Source of the DNA: Holacanthus passer
Lineage: Eukaryota > Chordata > Actinopteri > Pomacanthidae
Assembly: GCA_025331565.1 (NCBI GenBank)
Contig: JAFREQ010000091.1
Location: forward strand, 1,000,001-1,064,000
DNA length: 64,000 nt
Direction of reading: 5' to 3'
The stretch's first letter is position 1. Every line of letters starts with the position of its first letter. The translations under genes were made by a program, and so were the position numbers. This document shows, in pieces, positions 1-9,749 of the stretch. The notes under the pieces were generated by a model, which saw only the letters and a list, made by a program, of their open reading frames with translations, made no database searches and had not been told where the DNA came from.

Positions 1-611
1 AACTTATTTAGTTTATTGGCCACATTGGTTTTGACTCACGGATGGCAGGCCGTAACGTAATAACAGAGAGTGTTTACACATCATCACCAATGTAAACCAA
101 ACTTTGACACACAAGCAAGAGTGAAATAAGCATGTATGTGTGTGATTTTGGCCAAGTAGCACAAATGTATGCATCTGTTTGTGCCTCTGCTTCTTTTTTC
201 ATAAAAATGCAGTAACATTCAAAAGCTTGGAATCACTTGCCACAATGGCTTGATTAGGTACAATCAGATGATTGAGAGGACTACTCTATATTTTTGAAAG
301 GTCATTCATGCTTGTAGGTTGTAGAAAGTCCACTTTACCAGTAGATGTTATTTTGTATAATGATTTGCACATGGAGAACAAAACAATGTACAATGGTTCA
401 ACCACACTGACGACTGAATGGACAGAAGGAGACAAAGATGCCTCTGAGCAACAGTTCAATAAGAATACAAGAAATCACCAGTCCCTGGTAAAAGAAATTC
501 GAAGCTTAGTATCAAAAATCTGTGAAGATTTAAATAGAAACAGGATCATGTTTCAGTGTCAAATGCACAATAATGGTCATGACAAGCTGGAATTAACAGG
601 CGTGTTGCTTT
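1..611. other. No recognisable gene; unassigned sequence
   Basis: AT-rich sequence with one open frame (272-613, +, 113 codons). That frame has no domain I recognise and no convincing start context. I treat it as chance or as part of an unidentified old repeat. Confidence 0.4.
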
Positions 612-950
612 AGGCAAGACAGCTTTATTTATAGAGCGCATTTCATTACAAAGACACTCAATGTGCTTTTTAAAAGGACACATTAGAAACATCAAACATA
701 CTGTATGCAACACAGTGGTGTAACAGTAAAATTAATTAGAATAACATATATTTATACATGCAAATGTACACGCAAACACACACGCTCACTGTTCATAGGC
801 CTGAGAAAACATGAAGGTTTTGAGCTTAGTGGTATTGGACAGTCGTGTCCAGGTCTCCACTGCTGTCAGCCCATGCTGGGCAAAATGTCACAAGTGAGTC
901 GATGTCCCATTTGGAGTTTACACAGTCTGGTGGCGAGGTAGTGGAGTGGG
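612..950 (-). repeat. LINE/SINE-type retroposon, 3' end (minus strand)
   Basis: Read on the minus strand, the segment ends with a GCGCTCTATAAATAAA-type terminus followed by a GCC/TTG-rich tail. This is the hallmark 3' end of teleost L2-like LINEs and their SINEs, and similar ends occur here at about 20270, 22110 and 61910. The upstream part (about 700-950) is only loosely repeat-like, so the 5' limit is a guess. No coding remnant is visible. Confidence 0.4.
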
Positions 951-2004
951 GCCATGCTAGCATAGCCCATAGGCTGAAAACAAGTCAACTAGGCTAGCAA
1001 GGAGCTGTCAAAGCCGCAGGCAGTCAATCATTGCAAACTCAGAAGTCCAATCAGGACACAATAAATTATTGGAAAATATATAAAGAATAAAAAATCCATC
1101 TAATACCACAGTTTCTTGAAAAGTAAAATTGATCATAGAGCTGAAAGATAAAGAAAGATGACAATGACAGTAAGTGAGTCAGAAGCGCTGAGTGTGTGTG
1201 TGTGTGTCTGTGTGTGTGTGTGAAAGACCTTTAAGGCGGAGGAAAGACTGTGGTTGCCAATTTTGTGAACAAGAACAAATGTTCCTGTTTTCTGCCACTC
1301 CTGCTCAAGCTTTATCATGTCAAACCTTTGCAGCTGGATGCAGAGAAGACAACTGTGCAAAGCAAAGCAAAGCTGTTGTTAAAACATCAAAAAAGGAATA
1401 GAAGGTTTGTCTAGGGTTAGAGCTACTGGAATTGGATCGTGCAATATCAGCTGGTGGACTGGTGGAGTTTAAACCTATTCAATCTGCTCACTGCAGAAGG
1501 CCCAAAGAAAATTCCCAAAATATTTAGAGGCCAATTGCACTTTTGTGGTTCAATAATGATCTCAGTTCAATTACACTTTTCTGAACTGAAACATTTAAAA
1601 TGTAAGGGTATTTGTGGGTTAAAATGGTTACAACAGTATTGTCCACTGTTGAGCAACACTGTGGGGGCATCAACCTATTCTTCTTTTGGGGCAAAAACTG
1701 TTTCAAATGTGAATAATACATTTGCTGTCTGAATTATTATGATTCTTTATTATTACACAGGTCAGTTTCACTTCAAGTAAAACAACTTCATAACATAAAT
1801 AATTTAACTGATTATGGAGGATGGAATATACACATGTGCTTGTTTGAGTAAGGGTCACATCCACGCATTTCTGAAAGTTGTGACAACTGCAGACATATGA
1901 ACATAAATACATGTACTGAACATAGCTATAATCATTTGTCAACCACACTGTGTATCACATCTGGAAAAAAAAAAAAAATTTATAAACGTATTTCACAACC
2001 AAAG
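951..2004. other. Plain intergenic sequence with a TG microsatellite
   Basis: The only clear feature is a (TG)n run with one interruption at 1192-1222. Open frames here are under 100 codons, overlap on both strands and show no domain. Confidence 0.5.
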
Positions 2005-2005
2005 A

Positions 2006-2051
2006 CTTTCCCCACTGTGGGACGAATAAAGGAATATCTTATCTTATCTTA
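2006..2051 (+). repeat. Retroposon 3' tail, GGGACGAATAAAGG + (ATCTT)n
   Basis: The motif 'ccccactgtgggacgaataa' is followed by 'agg' and an ATCTT pentamer array. The same motif recurs at 26511-26565 (minus), 29013-29048 (plus) and, as tail only, at 24341-24371 (minus). A constant sequence joined to a short-repeat array marks the 3' end of a non-LTR retroposon. The family name is not certain; Rex1/CR1-type is my guess. Confidence 0.6.
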
Positions 2052-3384
2052 AGACATAATGACAGTATCTTGCCATGTTAAGTGCCATATAGGAGTCATG
2101 TAACTTTCTGGTTAATGGCCAGAGAATGCATGTATTTAAAACATGCATACTAAGAAGCCACTTTTCATCTTAAGCTCCCCTCTCTCCCCTGCCACTAGTT
2201 CATTCTAATGAATTGCGTAATGAAGTTTTGTGGCCTTGTGCCATGTGAGAGCAGGTGGTTGTGGGGTGGTGAGCCACTTCACACTGGGTCAAGGACGCAG
2301 ACCCTGTGATTTAAATTGGAAGCAGGAAGCAAAATGCCACAAGGTGCCAGGAAACACAGTCATGACTTGGCAATATAATGCAGAAGCACATGGCCTCAGT
2401 GTACTGAACTGGGAAAAGAGAAAGGGAGGAGGAGTGGGAAAGACATACAGATAAAGTTTAAGTGGCACCATTGAACAGAATATTTGGTGACAAAACCAAA
2501 ATGTAACATTAACCTTTTGCAAACACAAAAAAGTCAAACACTGTTGTTTCACTGTGTTTCAGTAAGGGGCCCAAGCCTTTACATGCTTACTCACTATATA
2601 TCGAAAAATCAGATGATCAGTCACAAACTAAATATTGTCCCTTAGTCATATTATCCATATTAATCCCTCAGCTATTTCAACATTGTGTTATGGACACTTC
2701 CCACAATGTCATTCAATCCACACACACACACACAAATAGACACTGTGATGCAAAAGTTCTGTATCTAGTTGTTAGCAAAGACTTACACATCCACAGTAGC
2801 TCATACACACACAACACCATCACAGACAGTTTGACAAACATTGTCACATCAGTCTATTTTTAACACACACACTTTAATATTGGTAATATTAGGTGGAAAC
2901 AAGACAGAGCAAACACAGACAGGGGTTCATATCACAGACAGCTAAATACCAGAACAAACAGAGTCTTTGGCAGTGCAGATGATTCACTACTATCAGTTGT
3001 TATACAGGTTATTAAAAATGGATAATCAATCCAAAATGAAGAGCAAATGTGTGGAGTGATCTCTATGTGTATTTAACAAATTCTAACATTTCTAAAAGAC
3101 AAATATGGCCGAAAATAGCAAACTCTTGCAAATACAATGATGGAATTGCCTGAATATTTGCATATGGAGTCTGTTCTTGTTCTGTTTTTCTGATTGGAAT
3201 AGGGCTGCATACTGTTTGAAAATGTTCATACTATTGCTATAATACCTGAGTTTCCAGATACCAAAATGAAGCCATTCTTTTCTTGCTACAAAATCCTTTT
3301 TCACTTAAAAGCATGTGGCAGTTTGCAAATGAAAACAATGTTTTTTTTAAGCACCAGCCGGGTGGTAATGCCAGCCTGTCTGTC
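2052..3384. other. Plain intergenic sequence
   Basis: There is a short (CA)n at 2719-2734 and AT-rich unique-looking sequence. No coding motif, RNA gene or element terminus was recognised. Confidence 0.5.
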
Positions 3385-3530
3385 TGTTGGTTCACCACTT
3401 TTGTCCTGACTGAAATATCTTAACTATTGGATGGATCAGCATGAAACTTTGTACAAACATTTGTGATCCCCTCACCTTCCATTTAATGTCACCTTCAGGT
3501 CAAAATACTATTTATGTGACCCACACTTTC
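3385..3530 (+). repeat. High-copy teleost interspersed repeat, copy 1
   Basis: The segment carries the core 'actattggatggatcagcat' and a 'gatcccctcaccttcc'-like block. These recur in reverse orientation around 44275-44465 and 57725-58060. Related outer parts of the same repeat are at 30728-30870 and 43690-43838. The repeat is internally periodic (two similar ~130-bp units in fuller copies) and has no coding content. I do not know its formal family name. Confidence 0.6.
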
Positions 3531-5340
3531 TTTTATGTTCATGTTTACACTGGATGCAGCTGTGTTGCATCCAGTAATTTTAAATAATGTTAGATAGTGC
3601 ATTTTCTTTGTTACTGACTTTGTCCTAAAATATAAGGCAAGAAAACAGGACAACAGGAAACATGCTTATTTGTTTTATAACCTGCTATGCTACAGTTTAT
3701 ATGTATTTTCCTGGTTTTCTCCTTATGTGAAAGCAAGATTATTTTGCCCAAAAAGGGGCGTGGCCTTGTCAATTGGCACTTGATGACGTGATGCTGGTCT
3801 GGTGTACGTGGAAAAATACTGTACAACCACAACCTGCAAGTGTGTATTCAATATTGTTTTAAAACACAGGAAATGCCTGGAAAAGCAACTGAAAACCATA
3901 CTGGAGATGTGGCTGCTAAACAACAGATGCATGGAACAGATACACCTCTACATATTTTAATAAACACAGTTGTCTACACAGGACCTGTGACCTGAAACCT
4001 CATTTAAGGCCTCGAGTCTCCTTTCTCCCACTTGATTATTTTACGATGCTCTATTGCTTTAACTGCGCAGCCTGTCAGGAGAAGGTGTTGACACTTAGCG
4101 CTACAGGCATATTCAGCTCTGTAACTGTGCTCATAAAGATTTATTCATTTGAACCTAGATAATGAACATGTAACTATTCACATTTCTCTTTTCGGTGTCA
4201 TGACATCTCTGTTTAATATTTTCTTGTCAGGTGAGTGGAGGCAAATCTGTGATCTGTCATCAGAGCATCATAACAGAGAAACAGATATAAGGAGAGAAAG
4301 GCAGAGATGATCCACTCCTTCAGCTTGTCTCAGACATCAAAATGAGTCAGTGAATGAAATAAATAAAACCTCAGTGGCTGTTTTGATTCCAGGGTTACAA
4401 AAATACCTCTTGTAAAGTTCTCCCCGACACGCAGCGGTACCTTTGTTGAGGAGTCATTTCAGCCTTCAGTGTTATAGCCGAGCTTTGCTGTGATAACGCA
4501 GACATTTAATCTGCGCTGAAGAGAGGGCCCTATTGTTGGTCGATGTTTTGTTCTTTGTTATTCACCCAGAAAGACATCAACACTGACATGAGCCTCTTTC
4601 TGGTGTATGAGAGAATGAGATACAATCAGTTTCTATGACAGAGAGATAGAACAAGGGAAAAGCAGAGAGAGAGAGATAAAATAGAATAAACCAGAGGACT
4701 GAGCCAAAGAGCTGACTGCTGGCTCTTGTCCACAGAATTGCCTAAACCATCCCAAAGGAAACTGCAAAGTTTGCATCTGTAATGTGTGTGTGTGTATATA
4801 TGTGTGTACTTTTGTGTTGAATTTTGAGCTTAGTGTCAATCCTCTGCTACATTAGGGATCCTGTTTAACAATATGACTGCAGTGTGTGTGTGTGGCACAC
4901 AGACACACACATTCTGTCTCACATACACACAGACTGCTGTCAGGAGAATTCAACTTCCTGTTGTCAAACATACTTAGGGACTTGTATTTCTAACTAGGCC
5001 CATGTCTTTATATACTGTAGTGACAAAAAGAAGATAAAAGTTGTCAAGGGACTATAAAACCTCTTAATGGATTACCTGTATTAACATGATGAGACTGACA
5101 CTGTGACAAACATTTTATACTCTCAATCTTTATCAATTCTGATGTGTATTTATATTAAGTTGATTTCCTGATTGATTTGTTGTTTTCATATTTGTTTATC
5201 CTCAGTTTTTGTGATGCACTGTATGTGTGGAGTTTTCTGCATAGTATATGTGCCATCAGAAGCTTTGAGTTATCCTTTATTGAAATATTTTCCCTGATGA
5301 AGCTCTTGTGACCAGTAGTTCAATTTCAATATTAAGCACT
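3531..5340. other. Plain intergenic sequence
   Basis: No gene or element was recognised. Short alternating purine-pyrimidine patches lie at 4783-4806 and 4881-4900. Open frames are short and mutually overlapping. Confidence 0.5.
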
Positions 5341-6103
5341 TGCAATTGAGCTATTGTGCAGAGTCTTGCTTTCCCCGTTTGTGATGTTTTGGGCTTCTTG
5401 CCTCCTAGCAAGAAACACACAGTGTGCACACCTAGGACAAATGCGCCAGATCACCGATGGCTGAACATGCTGCTGTACAGCCTCATTGTTCCGAATCTGA
5501 TCAGAGTGAAAGAGCTATGGCTATATATGTTTCTGACAGCCTCATACTGGCCCAACAGGGCATGGATGGCGGAACTGGTGCAACCTCTTCACAGCCAGCC
5601 ATGGCAGCTGCTGAGACACGTGAAAGGGTGTATTTGAATGAGTCAGATCTCCCATTGAGGGTGATTGAGACTAGAGCTATTATTTCTTTTATCAAAGTTT
5701 CTTTTCCAACTGTGGTATGCTACCTGCAGGATTTACTGGATCACAGTAAAGGTTTATTTGCCTTTCAGCCTGCCATGAGGATTTTAGGAATGTGCCGACT
5801 GGATGGCATTCTCTGATAAAGAGGTTTATGAAGGGGTCCATTCTGCTCTGGCCTGTGTATAAACCCTTAGTTCCTTCATGGGACTTGTCAACTCTTTTAG
5901 AGGCGCTCTTAGGGTTTCCATGCATGCCCTTCAAATGTGCTGATTTAAGCTTGCTCTCTCTCAAAATTCTATATATTCTGGCACTAATGTCAGTCAAACA
6001 GGTAAGTGGATTACGTGCGTTGTGTGTGCATGCATCCTGCGTGCAGTTTTCCCCTGACTATTGGATGGTGCCATTGCGCCCCCCATCCTGCTTTTGCACA
6101 GGT
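5341..6103 (+). pseudogene. DIRS1-like retrotransposon, pol/tyrosine recombinase fragment (5' part)
   Basis: DIRS1-type elements use a tyrosine recombinase (YR) instead of a DDE integrase. Residues read in several frames resemble the RNase H-to-YR part of vertebrate DIRS1 polyproteins: 'WPNRAWMAELVQPLHSQPW' at about 5549-5605, 'VVCYLQDLLDHSK' at about 5713-5752, 'KPLVPSWDLSTLLEAL' at about 5863-5910, then 'LRALCVHASCVQFSP' at about 6010-6055. The frame changes at least twice and stops are present, so it is dead. It ends exactly at the TSD of the solo LTR at 6104. The reading continues at 6900 with 'CPMLELLACHPPFF', then breaks near 7010 and resumes near 11000. Family assignment rests on recognising motif order, not on a search. 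Confidence 0.7.
6099..6103. repeat. Target-site duplication CAGGT (left)
   Basis: CAGGT here matches 6900-6904 exactly, flanking the TG...CA LTR between them. Five bp is the usual Ty3/Gypsy duplication length. Confidence 0.85.
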
Positions 6104-6899
6104 TGTCAGAGTTCTGCCAGCCACGCCTCTGTTCAGCTTTAGTTTTTATTCAGCCTTAGTTTTTGTTCAGTCACTTTCCTGCCTGTCACAGTTCAGTTAC
6201 AGTTATGATCCTGTACATGTATCAGTCCTTGTCTGTCTTTGTTCTGTCTACATTCCCTGCCATGTCTGTGTCCAGTCTCTCTGAGTCTGAGTTCTGTTCA
6301 TGTCTTGTATTTGTTCTGTGTTGTAGTTTTGTGTTGTTGTAGTCTTCGTTCTCAGTCTCTGTTCTATCATAGTCTGTTATGCCATAGTCCCGTCAGCCTC
6401 GTTCCTGTCATGTATAAGCTCTGTCTGTTTTAGTTCTATGTTCTGGTCTCTGTTCTGTCTGCCGTGATTCTGCATTCAGGTATTCAGTGTTTTCCCACTC
6501 ACCCCTTCCTCTGCCTCACCTCACCTGCCAGCCTCTCCCACCTCATCATCTCACCTGTGGACCCAGCTGTCTTCAGTTACCAATCAGGACTCTATATAAG
6601 CCACTCCACTGCACTCTCACTTGGCTGGATTGTCTTTCTTCCATGCTCACTCGTGTTCATGTCTGACTGTTGGTTTAACCACCTGGATATACTCTCTGTT
6701 GCCTGCCTGTTCCTCCTTTGAATTCATGGTCTCTGTCTGCCTGTCCCTGTGGCTTTGGCAATCCCTGGACATGACCACTTCTTTGAGTTTGGTTATTAAG
6801 TACCAGACGAATTGAGTTTTTTTTTGAGAATGAAGGACATCACCAACTATCTCCATTTTTCTGTGTGTTGCAATTGGGTCTTACCACACCCCCATTACA
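6104..6899 (+). mobile_element. Solo LTR, Ty3/Gypsy-like (796 bp)
   Basis: The element begins TGTCAGAG and ends ATTACA, giving the canonical TG...CA ends. It is flanked by perfect 5-bp duplications CAGGT (6099-6103 and 6900-6904). A TATA-like 'ctatataagcc' at about 6590 follows a pyrimidine-rich stretch, as expected for U3. The 3' end 'ttgggtcttaccacaccc' resembles other Gypsy LTR termini. There is no internal region or second LTR, so this is a solo LTR left by LTR-LTR recombination. It sits inside the DIRS1-like YR pseudogene, whose reading resumes in frame after one duplication copy is removed. Overlapping ORFs in this span are CT-rich artefacts. Confidence 0.85.
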
Positions 6900-7012
6900 C
6901 AGGTTAACAAGTCTTCTTATACCTGCCCCATGCTAGAGCTGCTTGCCTGTCACCCACCGTTTTTTGCACATCAGGGTGAGAGACTGATTAATTCACCCTG
7001 TTTGCTAACTAC
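6900..7012 (+). pseudogene. DIRS1-like YR fragment (continuation after the solo LTR)
   Basis: Reading 'PAFAQV' up to the LTR insertion point and 'NKSSYTCPMLELLACHPP' after it gives a continuous YR-like sequence, so the two pieces are one gene split by the LTR. The match fades after 'ERLINSPCLL' at about 7005, where a second interruption of about 4 kb begins. The span also contains an 8-bp inverted pair CAGGGTGA/TCACCCTG at about 6974-7001. Confidence 0.65.
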
Positions 7013-7530
7013 AGCAATAACCATAAAAAAAATTGCTTTAAAAATTCAGCTTCAGAGCTATTTGATGAACAATAGAAACACTGACAGCCAATCAAAATCA
7101 TTCTGAATTTACTAGGTGTCATGTTCAATATGGAAGGTAACATTGTCTGGTCTCTCTGACAACAGTCTGAAGATGCAATCAAGAGGAAGGACATCAGGGG
7201 TACAATCGGCTGACCCCTGGAATCAGCTGTACGTGTTGTTATTAACAGAGATGAGGAGATGATTATGAATAGGTAACACTAGCTGGTAGGTATGATATCT
7301 AGCATTGAACATAGCATATAACACAGCATATAAATACACTGAGATACTGGAATTCATGATCCTGCACCTCCAGTACAGGGAGTAAGTTTGTTATCAATAA
7401 TTAAAAGTCTGATGTGGTAAAGATTACACTCTTAAGTAGTACATTTATTCAACAAGATTTTTTTTTCTCACATGCAACTTCAAAATATAGCAAACCACAT
7501 GACCAAGACTCATGTTGTCTTTATAGAACA
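7013..7530. other. Left flank of the decayed Harbinger element
   Basis: Non-coding sequence lies between the DIRS1-like break and the MADF/BESS remnant. By position it should be the 5' part of the Harbinger insertion. I could not pair a terminal inverted repeat or a 3-bp TWA duplication with the right side near 11000. Confidence 0.35.
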
Positions 7531-7816
7531 ATGGTAACCTGCCAGATGAGCACGAGACACAGGGGCAGGAAAGAGCAGAACCGGGGCCATCTACACCGAC
7601 CTCATGTTCCAAGAAGAGTGCTACCACTGCTCCATCTAGCCCTGACACTGCTATAATTAGAAAGTAGGAAACAGTGGCCGGAGAATGAGCTCGACATATT
7701 TTTAAGTCGATGGCTACCTCCATGCGAAAGATGCCAGAACACACCAGGGATAAGCTTAAATTTAAAGTCCCGGAGCTGGTCCATTGGGCTGAGATCAGAC
7801 CAAGTGTCAGGTGCAT
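7531..7816 (+). pseudogene. MADF/BESS-domain accessory protein fragment (Harbinger partner)
   Basis: PIF/Harbinger elements carry a second gene whose MADF or Myb-like product helps the transposase reach the nucleus and bind DNA. The + strand reads an acidic/Ser-Pro-rich linker ('NLPDEHETQGQERAEPG...') and then 'HIFKSMATSMRKMPEHTRD' and 'LKFKVPELVHWAE'. That fits the hydrophobic spacing of a C-terminal BESS motif. Stops interrupt the linker, so it is a remnant. It points towards the minus-strand Harbinger transposase at 9750-10950, with the piggyBac insertion between them. This agrees with one two-gene element. The BESS call is moderate; the N-terminal MADF half is not visible. Confidence 0.45.
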
Positions 7817-7921
7817 TTATCTTCTCAGGCAACATTCTGGGACAACGACATGAAGCACCGTTTTCTTTCCCAGGGTCCCAATGACTGTATAGAATAATAC
7901 ATTTTGTTCATAAACATTTTC

Positions 7922-7925
7922 TTAA
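7922..7925. repeat. TTAA target-site duplication (left, piggyBac)
   Basis: TTAA directly precedes CCCTCC and is matched by TTAA at 9598-9601. piggyBac elements insert at and duplicate TTAA. Confidence 0.9.
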
Positions 7926-8218
7926 CCCTCCTGTTATGTTACGGGTCAAATTGACCCGTTTTAAAGTTTGAAGATCTAGAAAAAATAGTTAAAATTATTT
8001 TTTCAGTATGAAACTTCTTCTGCTTGCCTTAATTAGTGTAATCAACATATAATATGAAAATGGTTCATCTCACATATTTGCAACCACCCCCTGCATGTTT
8101 ATATCACATAGATACTGTTCGGGTCAATTTGACCCAGCAGTCAAACTGGAGGTAAAAGGGTGTCAGAAATGTCAGAATATTTCTTTCTTTGCAACTGTGA
8201 GACATATTTCACCCCAAT

Positions 8219-8241
8219 CACACACACACACACACACACAA
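8219..8241. repeat. (CA)n microsatellite inside the piggyBac element
   Basis: About eleven CA units lie just upstream of the chosen start codon of the N-terminal ORF. Confidence 0.9.
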
Positions 8242-8244
8242 AGG

Positions 8245-8709
8245 ATGAAAGTCCAGGAGGCTCTGGAAGTCATCATTGATCATGACAGTGAAATAGAGGA
8301 GGATGTGTCTGAAGACAAAGACTATATTGAGCTAAATTCTGATTCTAATGATTCTGATTTTGAACCAGATGAAAGAATTGCTATTCCTATTCCTCCAAGC
8401 AAGACATTCATGTCAAAAAATGGTCTACAGTGGTCTTCATCCCCAAATATGCATCAGGCAAAACTGTCTGCGGAAAACATAATAAAGACAGTGCCAGGGC
8501 CCACTAGGATGGCAGTGAGTCGTGTGACTGACATCAAGTCAGCTTTTGAGCTGGTCATGCCAGATTCAATACGGAAAATCATTCTGGAAATGACTAATCT
8601 AGAAGGGAGGCGTGTTTTTGGGGAGAAATGGAAGGAGCTGGACAAAACACATTTAGATGCGTATTTGGGGCTCCTCATCCTGGCTGTACAAGAGGCACAT
8701 CTTTCTTGA
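8245..8709 (+). CDS. piggyBac transposase N-terminal domain (truncated ORF, 154 aa)
   Basis: I take the ATG at 8245 (aggATGAAA) because it starts the acidic N-terminus usual for the family. The longer frame from 8095 begins in the (CA)n tract and sub-terminal DNA. Residues 1-50 are Asp/Glu/Ser-rich ('IIDHDSEIEEDVSEDKDYIE'). Then comes the start of the DDE_Tnp_1_7 domain: 'PGPTRMAVSRVTDIKSAFEL', '...VFGEKWKELDKTHLDAYLGL', 'LILA'. After 'LILA' the sequence jumps to what should be C-terminal protein, in another frame, and stops at 8707-8709. None of the catalytic aspartates is present, so the product cannot catalyse transposition. It could only be a pseudogene or, speculatively, a DNA-binding or multimerising remnant. 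Confidence 0.7.
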   Translation: MKVQEALEVIIDHDSEIEEDVSEDKDYIELNSDSNDSDFEPDERIAIPIPPSKTFMSKNGLQWSSSPNMHQAKLSAENIIKTVPGPTRMAVSRVTDIKSAFELVMPDSIRKIILEMTNLEGRRVFGEKWKELDKTHLDAYLGLLILAVQEAHLS

Positions 8710-8852
8710 GGAGCTGGGGAAGGCGCTTGTGACACTGCACATCCAACGGAGGCAGCACCTGCCAAGGACCCCAGCTGCTGCAGCCACAGTGAGGGAAATC
8801 CAGGAGAAACTGCACCAAGTACTACACCAGTGCGTGAGGTAAGTAAGTAAGT

Positions 8853-8891
<39 letters not shown>

Positions 8892-9150
8892 GGTGTGTAT
8901 GTGTGGGTGTGTGTGTATAAGTGTATGAGAGTGTGTTGTGTGTGTCTTGGTATCAGCAAAAAGACACCATAGTAAAGTAATCATGGTCCTCTTGTTTCTA
9001 GGTTGCTGCTGAGGGAAAAAGAAAGAGGAAGAGGTGCCCGGGTCTGCAGGCCAACTGACGATGTCAAGACAAGCATGACCTGTGCGAAATGTGCAAAATT
9101 CATTTGCACAAAGCACAGTGTGATGACATGTCACTCGTGTGCTGCGTAGA
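8695..9150 (+). pseudogene. piggyBac transposase C-terminal part with intron and Cys-rich tail
   Basis: In the frame +1 to the N-terminal ORF, the sequence from about 8690 reads 'YKRHIFLEELGKALVTLHIQ', the region just after the catalytic core. A GTAAGT donor at 8839 and a CTTGTTTCTAG acceptor ending at 9001 bound a 163-bp intron holding a (GT)n tract. Joining them keeps frame and gives 'LLLREKERGRG', then a tail with C-x2-C, C-x2-H and C-x2-C spacing ('MTCAKCAKFICTKHSVMTC' and a final 'HSCAA'), stop at 9148-9150. This matches the cysteine-rich DNA-end-binding domain of piggyBac transposases. It has no start of its own and is disconnected from the N-terminal ORF by the deletion and frameshift. 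Confidence 0.75.
8854..8932. repeat. (GT)n microsatellite in the piggyBac intron
   Basis: A long GT array with a few interruptions, located wholly inside the predicted intron just after the donor site. Confidence 0.9.
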
Positions 9151-9156
9151 TGTACA

Positions 9157-9175
9157 GACACACACACACACACAC
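9157..9175. repeat. (CA)n microsatellite after the piggyBac stop codon
   Basis: A short CA array starting 7 bases beyond the stop of the Cys-rich tail. It is inverted relative to the intronic GT array. Confidence 0.85.
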
Positions 9176-9597
9176 GTTCATATTGCGATTGCTTGTTTGT
9201 TGTATTGCTGTATTGCTATATTGCGATTTTGTTCATTTCCGGTTCACAGTGCGTGTATGTAAAACAAAATTTCAATGTTATGTTTCAATGTTATGTAAAA
9301 CTATTGTGTTTAATGTGTTGGTCTTTCAAAAGTAATAAAGTAGTGAAACATTAAAAAAAGTAAAACATGTATTTTTTTTATGAAAAACGAGTGAATTATC
9401 CTCACTGAACCATTACCTGTTAGAGGTAAGGAACATCATTGCACTAAATATTGATGGAATAATTAGTAATGAAATATTCACACTGCTTGTTAGGATTGTT
9501 TTGGTTTCAGACATCTTTTGGATAATAAAATATGCATCAGGTCAAATTGATCCGGGAACACCATTGCTGTTCCTGACAAATGAACATAACAGGAGGG

Positions 9598-9601
9598 TTA
9601 A
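9598..9601. repeat. TTAA target-site duplication (right, piggyBac)
   Basis: The right-hand TTAA directly abuts the terminal GGAGGG of the piggyBac inverted repeat. Confidence 0.9.
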
Positions 9602-9749
9602 ATGTTCTCAGTGTTTCTTTGACAGTCTAAACAAAGAGCCGAGAAAGAATTTTAATAATGTCAGTAAATTTATTTGAGTATGCTGATTGTAACAGGCTGC
9701 TTAACTACAAAGCAAAATTTTATGATGAGTTCCAAATCTCATTAAATTT

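Larger units (their letters stand above)
7926..9597 (+). mobile_element. piggyBac-family element, internally deleted (1672 bp)
   Basis: Perfect 15-bp terminal inverted repeats CCCTCCTGTTATGTT (7926-7940 and 9583-9597) lie just inside TTAA duplications. Sub-terminal copies of a near-palindrome (GGGTCAAATTGACCC type) occur at 7943-7957, 8121-8135 and 9540-9553. The element encodes the N-terminal third and the C-terminal zinc-binding tail of a piggyBac transposase; the DDE/D catalytic core between them is missing. This makes it a non-autonomous deletion derivative that could in principle be moved by a relative's transposase. Perfect termini suggest it is one of the younger insertions here. Confidence 0.92.

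Noticed and set aside
6006..6815. Several consecutive plus-strand open frames
   Set aside because: They lie in the pyrimidine-rich U3 of a solo LTR with defined ends, so the openness is compositional.
8454..9173. A 239-codon minus-strand open frame, one of the longest in the window
   Set aside because: It lies antisense to the piggyBac coding remnants and runs through the GT array, giving His/Thr repeats. The sense strand explains the region.
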